From Notamacropus eugenii (Eukaryota > Chordata > Mammalia > Diprotodontia > Macropodidae), in the NCBI RefSeq assembly GCF_028372415.1, contig NC_092875.1:147034856-147098855 (forward strand): a stretch of 64,000 nt of DNA. Reading direction: 5' to 3'. The notes beneath the pieces were generated by a model. The model was not told where the DNA came from. It saw only the letters and a list, made by a program, of their open reading frames with translations, and searched no databases. Shown here piece after piece: positions 56,840-64,000 of this stretch (within the stretch, counting starts at the first letter, position 1; each line of letters starts with the position of its first letter). A program made the position numbers and the translations under genes.

Positions 56840-56906
56840 AGAACCCTTTCTCAGAAAAATGTCTTTAAATATACAAAATAAAATAAAAAGTGTTTTTAAA
56901 TAAAAT

Positions 56907-57775
56907 AGAGCAACTAGGTGGGGCAGTGTATAGAGCATTAGGTTTGGAATCAGGAAGATCTGAGTTCAAATCCAGCCTCAGACACTTACTAGCTGTGTGA
57001 CCTTAGGCAAATCATTTAGCTCTGTTTGCCTCAGTTTCCTCATCTGTAAAATGAACTGAAAAAGGAAATGGCAAACCACTCCAGGATCTTTGCCAAGTGA
57101 ACCTCAAATAAGGTTATGAAGAGTCTGAAACAACTGAACAACTGCCAAGCCTAGAGGCCTGTATTGGGCTACCCGAGTCTTTCTTACCTCACCTCCAAGG
57201 TCTTCGGTTGGCCAAAACCGGATGCTCATATGAGAGAAAGGACGTTCCAGAGTCGAACAAGGGTTGAGCTTTATTTCAGGGTCTAGTTACAAGTGCAGGG
57301 AGGATCTTCCTTAGGAGGAAGAGGGGGAGATTTCCTAAGGAGGCTAAGCTTAAGGGATTGGAAGTAGAAGTACAAGCGGGGAGAGAGGGGGAGGGGAGAG
57401 AGGAAAGAGAAGAAGCAGAGCCTACTGTCCTCTTGGCTCCTCACGTGCTAAGAGAGCTTTCAGGCTTCCTCAATCCTACTTAACCTTCAGCCACACAGTT
57501 TGCATCTCAATACCGTGCTGTTAGGTAACTAGGTGTGCTCCAATCCGGGACAATCTCGAGGGCAGGGAGACTCCACCCATCACGTATCTCCCGGGGAGAG
57601 GCGGAAATACCCGAGCTAGCCGAGCTAGCTCAGTCTGACCTTCTTGAATCCCCGCTGTTCATGGAGGGCCTCGTAAGACTCTAAGATTTAGAAGTCCCAC
57701 TTTTACCCGCCCGAGACCGTCCACACGGAATTGAGCTTCCAATCCTCACAAACAACTATAACAACAAAATACATA
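56907..57775 (+). repeat. SINE with L1-type tail, split by a solo LTR
   Basis: GAGCAACTAGGTGGGGCAGT head, CACTTACTAGCTGTGTGACC, TTTCCTCATCTGTAAAATGA, AGGATCTTTGCCAAGTGAAC, ACTGAACAAC to 57142. The last bases of the tail (ACAACTATAACAACAAAA) resume at 57751 after the LTR. Confidence 0.9.
57143..57750 (-). mobile_element. Solo LTR of an endogenous retrovirus
   Basis: 608 bases inserted in the SINE tail. On the minus strand it starts TGTGAGGATTGG and ends GGCTTGGCA (TG...CA), and it is flanked by a 6-base repeat AACAAC (57137-57142 and 57751-57756), though that tail is itself repetitive. AATAAA at 57270-57275 (minus) fits the polyadenylation signal at the R region. CpG-rich compared with its surroundings, so fairly young. 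No internal retroviral genes remain; a solo LTR arises by recombination between two LTRs. Confidence 0.75.
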
Positions 57776-58485
57776 GGATTACAAAGGTAACTAATTGCAA
57801 TGAAATAGTTATTTTAAAAAAATAATAATCCTTGATATGGTTACTTGATACAACATCTACTAATCAAATCTTATCTCTCACCTTCTTGCTATTTCCCACA
57901 CCCCTTCACAGTTGTCAGTGAATATCCTTATACCTGGGTCATTATCTTATTTAAAAAGTGAAACTGGATTAGGCAAAGGGGTAATAAAATATAAGTGATA
58001 GAAAAAGTACCTCAGAAATAGCAAAGATTTCAGGCCACCACCCCTCAGCTTGGGACCTCACTTGTGCCAGCTCCTAATTTCAGTGCAAAAGAAATTATGA
58101 TTTAGGCACTTAATAGAAATCTCACAAATCCCACTGGTACAGGAGGCATATGGAGGTACCATTCAGTCACAGAGTCCGTACTCATCACTGAAATTCTTGT
58201 TCATTCCAACAGCTACAGGACTGGATAGAACATCACTTCTTGTGCTCATTCTCACCGGCTTCTCAGCCAATGAAAATGCAACTCAGTCCTGCTCATTCCA
58301 ATGCAAGAGGGGCCATTCCTGGCCTTTCCAGTGCTCTGAGAAAAGGTCTTGGTAATGGTGGTCTAACTTCAAGGTAGAGTTGCTGGGCCCAAAGAGGTCG
58401 GGGTATGTCAAGAATGGTATTTACAAAATAAACAGAACTTGACTTTTACAGAATATATGAATCTTAAAACATAGCGCACTGTAAA
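57776..58485. other. No recognised gene or repeat
   Basis: Unassigned flank sequence. Confidence 0.4.
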
Positions 58486-58489
58486 AAAT

Positions 58490-58750
58490 ATACTTTAATA
58501 AACATTCATTAAGGCTTACTATGTATTAAGAACTGGGAATACAAAAACAGTGTGTGCCCTAAAGAAGTTTACATTCTAATAGAGAAGACAACACATAAAT
58601 AGCTAAGTACAACCAGCATAGATGCAGAACAGAAGTTAAGATGATCTGAGAGCGGGGGAAACAGTAGCAGCTGGAGAAATCAGGAAAACTCTCCTGCAGT
58701 AGGTAGGATTTGAGCTGACTTGAAGGAATTCAAGAGACTAAATACGTCCC
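58490..58750 (-). repeat. L2 LINE fragment, 3' part
   Basis: AATAAACATTCATTAAGGCT, TACTATGTATTAAGAACTGG, AGTTTACATTCTAATAGAG, AGGTAGGATTTGAGCTGACT. Confidence 0.8.
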
Positions 58751-60480
58751 ACTTCCAAAGCTTTCTGGGAAATGTGATTGGTGAAGACAGGAGGAACTAC
58801 ACAAGTTATCCAGATATAAGTCTATTACATCAAATTTAATTCAATTTGATGTCATTCCTAACCTCATCTGGGGCAGAATATTCCCCCTATTGAAGGAGAT
58901 GAGACCTCACCTGTCTCTCACACTGATTAGGCAAAGGAACTGAATAGATGAAATTGAGAAGACCAAGGCTGAAAAGTAGCTTTCTCATGAGTTCTTCAAT
59001 GAATCCTCTTCCTCTTCCTGTCTGATCTGGAGACCATTGTGCCTGAAGTCCGGTGAACATTCTTTTTATCCTTCCCTAGTTGTGTGTGCTCACATAGCTT
59101 GTTGTCCCCCAAAGCCTCAAATTCTCCCTTGTGTGTCAAATCAAGAGCTCTCTCTTTTGACATCATAGGTCAGTTTAAACCTCAGCTGTCACAGTTACCT
59201 GTTGTCTATAATTTTTTTTAAAGCCCATCTGTCAGTTCATCATGGGCATCTCTTGTAACACAAACCATCCCACCTAGACAATCCTTTACCCTCCTATCAA
59301 AAGACATACTTAACTGATAAATGCCATTTTAGTCTCATGGATCGGTGTGCACGTGTCCATCCGTACCCTCAAGATGAACAATGGAGTGGTCTGTGATTTC
59401 AGCTTCCACCTTGCTCTTCCTATGACTATGACGTGACCCTGGCAGAGAAAGTCAATGAATCATCATAGGGCTCTCTTTTCATTAGTCTTTAGCGCTTTGG
59501 ACGAGCACCATTCTAAATAATTAAAAGGAATGTGAAGGGGCTAAAAATGAAACGACGGGCTTTTTCAGTGCTGATACTTGCAGAATTCCATCAGTGTCAG
59601 CTGAACTAGGAACAGCAGAGGAGAAAGGTGAATCATGAAATTTCGAGCAACTTTTTAGGAAACGATCTGATTAAGTAAAAAGGATAGATGGCAAGGAAAA
59701 ACCCAGAGAATTGTCTGGGACATTTTTGAGTCACTAAATTATTCCTCTCATTTTCTTGGAGCCTCATCGTTAGGCAGCAACTTGTATCTAATGAAGAAAC
59801 AAAGAAAATATGATTATGTAATTTTAAAATGCAATATGGAATAGTTTTATAGGAATAGAATAATAAGAAAACTGGAAGGAAAGTAGAAGACAGAGATAAA
59901 GCCTTCTTTCTTCATATTTACCTTTTAAAAATCTAAAACTTACCTAGTACACTTCAGCAGTGCCAAGAGCTCCTTACATTGTCACTTCTTGCCTCCTGCC
60001 TCCGCTCCCAGACTCCCCAAACCATACCTGCTCCATGTCCTCTCTGCTATGCGTTTGATGTCTAGAGACCTCACAGGATACAATACCACCACCTCCCATG
60101 AGGTTGGGCCTTAGGGAATGACCTTGAACTACGTGATCATATGTTTCTCTTGACCAACCTCTACCCATTCATCAATACTCTACTTAGATTCTTTCCTCAA
60201 TGGTAAGCATATTCCCACTTCCTAATACTGTACCCAACCTAGGTATGCTGAACCTCTGGCTACCTATGAACAAACTCACTATCTCAAACCAAGCTTCTTT
60301 GTTTTTGGTGAATGCTTTTGGTGAATGACCTTAATATCCCTATCAGTTAATGCACACTTCAAGAGTAAATCATCTCATGGATGAGTAGGTAAAAAAGGAC
60401 GTTTTTTGCCTCATTTCTTACCTAACTTTAATCACTGAATGGCTTTTGACTCAGACAAACTGAGACCCGGGAAAGACCTT
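58751..60480. other. No recognised gene; candidate conserved non-coding DNA
   Basis: About 1.7 kb free of obvious repeats. Includes a 10-base-arm palindrome (58827-58852) and a block at 59440-59800 with several homeodomain-type words (ATTAGTC, TAATTAAAA, AAATTATTCC). No ORF with a recognised domain; the minus-strand frame 59974-60168 is not a gene. Confidence 0.45.
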
Positions 60481-60489
60481 AGCTAAAAA

Positions 60490-60690
60490 AAGCCTAGGTC
60501 TCCCATTGTATCTGGGATCATCTTCAGATATCCTGATCTGTCTTGCCACTAGACCCAGATAGCTCTGAAGGAGAAAGTGAGGCTGGTGACTTTGCATAGC
60601 CCTGCCTCATTTAAATCCAATTCACTTGCAAGTCATGGCATCACCCTCCTGATGTCATCGGTCCTCTTTGAGAAAAAAGAACAAACAACT
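60490..60690 (+). repeat. RTE-type SINE tail
   Basis: CTCCCATTGTATCTGGGATC, CCACTAGACCCAGATAGCTC, GAGAAAGTGAGGCTGGTGAC, TCAAGTCATGGCATCA-like, ending GAACAAACAACTATTCC. Confidence 0.8.
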
Positions 60691-60834
60691 ATTCCAATTA
60701 AGTGATACAGGAGTATTTGACCTAGAGTTAGGAAGACCTAGGTTTAAATCTGATCACAGATACTTATTAGTATCTAGTCAATTGTCTTGTCATTGAAATA
60801 TTTGATATACTGAAACCCATAATTCTAGTCTCTC

Positions 60835-62545
60835 ATAAAGAAGTGGCCCTTCTCTTTGCCAAGACCAATCTCTCTACCTGTAACCTTATCTTAACCCCTC
60901 CTATCTTCTCTAGCATTGTCCATGTTATCTCTAATTTCTCTTTAATCTTCAGTCTCTCCCTATCTGTTTACCCCTTTCCTAATGCCTACATACACTCCCG
61001 TGTCTTCCCATCCTTAAAAAACCTCTCCCTTAAGACAACTATCCCCAGTAGCTATTGTGCTACAATTCTCCTGACCTCAATTTAATGACTACTCTAAAAA
61101 GCCATGTATACTACATATACGCTTTTCTCACTTTCTTCTTAACTTTCTATAATCTGGCTTCTGATTCAACTGAATTTAAATGAAACTGCTTTCTCTAAAG
61201 ATACCAATGATCTCTTAATCGGCAAATATAATGGTCTCTTCTCAACTCTCATCCTTCTTGATCTTTTTGTAGCCTTTGGTGTTGTCAATCATTATCTTTC
61301 CTGAATAGACCTTCTTCTCTAGGTTTACATGACACTGCTTCTCCTGGTTCTTCTACCAGTTTTGATTGCTTGTTATTCTTCACTGATTGTCCATCTAGCT
61401 CACACCTCATAAATGTGAGTATCTCCCAATGGGTCTATCCTGGGTCCTCTTCTCTTCTCCCTCTATACTACCTCACTTGCTTATCTCATTAGCTTCCATG
61501 AGTTCAGTTCTCATCTCTATGCTGACAATTCCCATATCTATATATCCAGCTCTGGTCTTTCTCTTGAGTCCTAATTCTGAACCACTGACTGACTATTGGA
61601 TATTGGGATCTGGATTTCCCAAACTCAACATGTCCAAAACAGAACCTACTATTTCTCCCTCAAACCCTCTACTCTTTCAAACTTCCCTATTACTGTGAAG
61701 GACACCATCATCTAGTTACCCAGGTTTGCACCCACAGTTTTAGTTTCAACTACTTGCTTTTCCCCCACATATCCAGTCATTTGCTTCTTTTTGCCATTTC
61801 TGCCTTCACTACATCTTTCAAATATATTCCCTTCTATTCACTCACACAGCCACTTCTCTAGTTCAGGTCCTCATCACCACTCACCTGGACTCTTGCAATA
61901 ATCTTCAAATTGTTGTTCCTACCTCAAATCTCTCCCCACACTAATCCATCCTCCATACAGCTGCCAAAATGATTTTCTTAAAACATAGTTTTAACCATAT
62001 AACCTTTAGTCACACACCAATGCTCCCTCTTACTCCCAGTATAAAATACAGTCATTCAATTGACATTTAAATCCCTTATGACCTAGTCTCTTTCTACCTT
62101 TTCAGTGTTTTTATACTTTATGCCCTTCCACATATTCCACAATCCAGACATACTAGACAACTTGCTATTTTCATCTCCATAGCTGTCTTCCATGCCTAGA
62201 AAGTTCTCCCTCCTCATATCTACCCCTTAGAATGTCTGGCTTCTTTCAACATTCAACCTAAATGACATCTTTTAAATGAGACCATTCCTGGTCTCCGTTC
62301 TCTGCCCCTTCCCCAGACTTCTATTCTAGGGTAACCTTCTATCCACCATTTACATATCTTGCAGTTACCTATTTATTTATATGTAGTCTCCAGAATTAGA
62401 GGATAAGGACTATTTTTCCACATTTACTTCTACCCACAGTACCTAGTACAGTGTTTGGCCCATGTTAAATGCTTAATTGTTCATCTCTTACTTCATTCTT
62501 TCCCACTGTAGACTTTCCAAATCCCCATAGGATGAATAAAGGTTT
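60835..62545 (+). repeat. Long decayed L2 LINE (RT end and 3' UTR)
   Basis: About 1.7 kb of sense L2. A reverse-transcriptase region is still legible in changing frames: near 61430-61540 a [18 protein letters not shown] block, then an LYADN in place of the catalytic YADD, and KLNMSKTEPTIS near 61620. It continues through CACCTGGACTCTTGCAATAA, CATCCTCCATACAGCTGCC, and the 3' UTR to 62540. Non-functional. Open frames 60843-61085 and 61429-61698 are pieces of this relic. Confidence 0.85.
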
Positions 62546-62875
62546 GCACTCATGAAGTGTGTCTCAAGTTTTCTTACCCATCAAGAATAGGAGGCTTGTC
62601 TTGGAGGCTAAGGACAATATCTTAAAGAAGAAAATCCCAGGCAAGAATGTGTTACTTTTTCAAGAGAAACCTCTGTTCATGATGAAGAGGGGACACAGCT
62701 CTGCCTCTACCAGGACTCTATTTGGGCTGATTTCTGCAGGGAGGAACACAACAGTAGAGTAAAAATTCCAAATCTACACTTCCCATCTTGCATCTGTTTA
62801 CTGGATATTTCTTCTAGGCCATTTTACAATTGCCTCATATTCAATAATTCTAAGATCAAATTCATTGTCATTGCC
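62546..62875. other. No recognised gene or repeat
   Basis: The plus-strand open frame 62559-62762 has no recognisable domain. Confidence 0.4.
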
Positions 62876-62879
62876 AGGA

Positions 62880-63340
62880 GATAATGCGTAAGATCATCAG
62901 ACTTGGAGTCACAAAAACCCAAGTTTGAAGCCCACCCCAGATGTTTACAGCATAAGTAATCTAACCTCTCTCAGTTTCAGATTTTCACCTGTAAAATGAG
63001 ATGATACTAGCAACCACCTTCTAGAGTTGTTGTGAGGATAAAATGTGACAATATAGGAAATCATTTTGCAAACATTTAAGATAGTTATTATTATTGTTGT
63101 CATTCAGTTCAACTATACCTCTTTTTAAATACTTGTTCAATGTAAGAACATTGTGATTGACGATGGAAAAAATACAAAGATAAAAAAGGCTGTGCTCCCC
63201 TGTGCTCAAGCAACCTCTACTAGCAAGGAGCTTGCAAGATTATGCAATCTAGTACTTGCCTCCATAGAACTGTTGTGATTACAACAGTCAAGAGAGTTGC
63301 TACATGCAAAAAGGCTTTTGAAGCAGCAAAGTCCTATAGA
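62880..63340. repeat. MIR-type SINE and L2/MIR remnants
   Basis: Sense MIR at 62880-63095 (AGACTTGGAGTCACAAAAAC, TTCACCTGTAAAATGAGATG, TTGTTGTGAGGATAAAATGT). A weak reversed L2 end and a MIR tail follow to 63340. Confidence 0.65.
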
Positions 63341-63865
63341 AATTGAAACTCTACTTATTAACATTTAAAATTTCCTTCAGCTTGAGGTTCAGTTTCACAA
63401 GGTTCAGGAAACCTGAAAAAGAAAGCTACTGGAGTAAACTTTGGGATGATTGGAATTCTGTATCTAGTCCCAGGATTTACAACATTTTTTTTTTATTAGA
63501 AGTCACTCTATTTTAATGTAATGGAGCCTACCTAGCAATAAATACAAATGACTTATTAATATTTTTGAATTTTGAATAATGCAAAGTGGTATCAGGATCC
63601 GGTTGCTAAAGAGGCCCCTGAGAGAATAAGTAAGCATTTGTTCTGGGGATAATTACAGAAGAGAAAAACCATTTCATCCATCAGGTCACTCTTTCAACCA
63701 GTCCATTTTATAATAATAAATATTGCATAGAGAGTCCAGTGGCATTCAAGATCTACTTTTCTATAGTCAATAAAAAAGAGATACATTACCCTTGTGGAAT
63801 AAACATGTGCCCATCCTGTATTCAGCAGCAAGTATGACCTGCTTGCTTTTTATCAGACTAAAAGC
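63341..63865. other. No recognised gene or repeat
   Basis: AT-rich flank, nothing assignable. Confidence 0.4.
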
Positions 63866-63867
63866 AT

Positions 63868-64000
63868 AATGCAAATCAATCAACACACATTTATCAAGCA
63901 CTCGCTATATGCAAGGCACTGTGCTTTGTCCTAAGAAGACAAAACAGTATGATACTAACCTCTTATATCTCTCTTTTCCTTATCAGCTAAACTCCTTGAA
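63868..64000 (-). repeat. L2 LINE 3' end, running off the window
   Basis: AATCAATCAACACACATTTA, TCAAGCACTCGCTATATGCA, AGGCACTGTGCTTTG. Confidence 0.75.

Larger units (their letters stand above)
55255..56900 (+). repeat. Older interspersed repeat (probably DNA transposon) hosting an RTE
   Basis: Left part 55255-55350 (AGAGTTCTTAAACTCTG, a (TG)n expansion 55274-55313, ATGGACCCCTCTGGTAATCT, AGTAAAGCC) and right part 56840-56900 (ACCCTTTCTCAGAAAAATGT, AAATAAAATAAAAAG) read as one element once the RTE is set aside. The family name is uncertain. Confidence 0.6.

Noticed and set aside
58827..58852. Palindrome with 10-base arms and 6-base loop
   Set aside because: One short hairpin in AT-rich DNA is expected by chance at this scale.
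1..64000. CRISPR arrays, bacterial operons, phage or plasmid features
   Set aside because: Nothing of the sort; the sequence is vertebrate, with introns and LINE/SINE repeats.

Overview
This is eukaryotic DNA, most likely from a marsupial. The evidence is the repeat content: hundreds of bases each of L2, CR1/L3-like and MIR sequence, a 5'-truncated L1 with a perfect target-site duplication, RTE-type retroposons, and SINEs with tRNA/CORE heads carrying either an L1-type or an RTE-type 3' tail. That SINE mixture is what I know from marsupial genomes. Active L1 argues against a monotreme, and the RTE-tailed SINEs argue against a eutherian. The species cannot be fixed from the sequence.

The only protein-coding sequence I can support is one exon on the minus strand (35534-35700). 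It encodes the first 55 residues of RIMS2 (RIM2-alpha), the presynaptic active-zone scaffold. It sits in a GC- and CpG-rich island (about 34.7-37.7 kb) holding GC boxes, a CRE-like site, a long (AG)n tract, G-runs, a CNG-repeat 5' leader with a small in-frame upstream ORF, and a strong plus-strand splice donor (37629-37630) that hints at a divergent transcript. Everything left of 35533 is therefore RIMS2 intron 1; exon 2 (zinc-finger region) is not in the window. Everything right of about 37.7 kb is upstream flank with no recognised exon.

Layout. 1-10.5 kb: intron 1 with old MIR, L2, L3 and two SINE families, plus a repeat-poor block at 6.3-7.2 kb. 10.5-12.4 kb: an L2 with a SINE and a young L1 nested inside it, both with exact duplications. 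12.4-31 kb: scattered old repeats, a hAT-like element, a long inverted repeat (23524-24524) and an unclassified repeat present twice (25.3 and 26.4 kb). 31.7-34.7 kb: repeat-poor AT-rich DNA next to the promoter island. 38-55 kb: more L2, MIR, L3 and SINE, microsatellites and an AT-rich palindromic block. 55.3-57.8 kb: an RTE fragment inserted in an older repeat, then a SINE split by a solo LTR. 57.8-60.5 kb: mostly unassigned, with one block that reads like conserved non-coding DNA. 60.8-62.5 kb: a long decayed L2.

I found no new gene system. The least expected structures are the long inverted repeat in intron 1, the RIMS2 leader ORF, the possible divergent transcript, and the two-copy unclassified repeat. 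All family names rest on recognition by eye, without database searches. Most repeat boundaries are good to about 10-40 bases; those tied to target-site duplications are exact.
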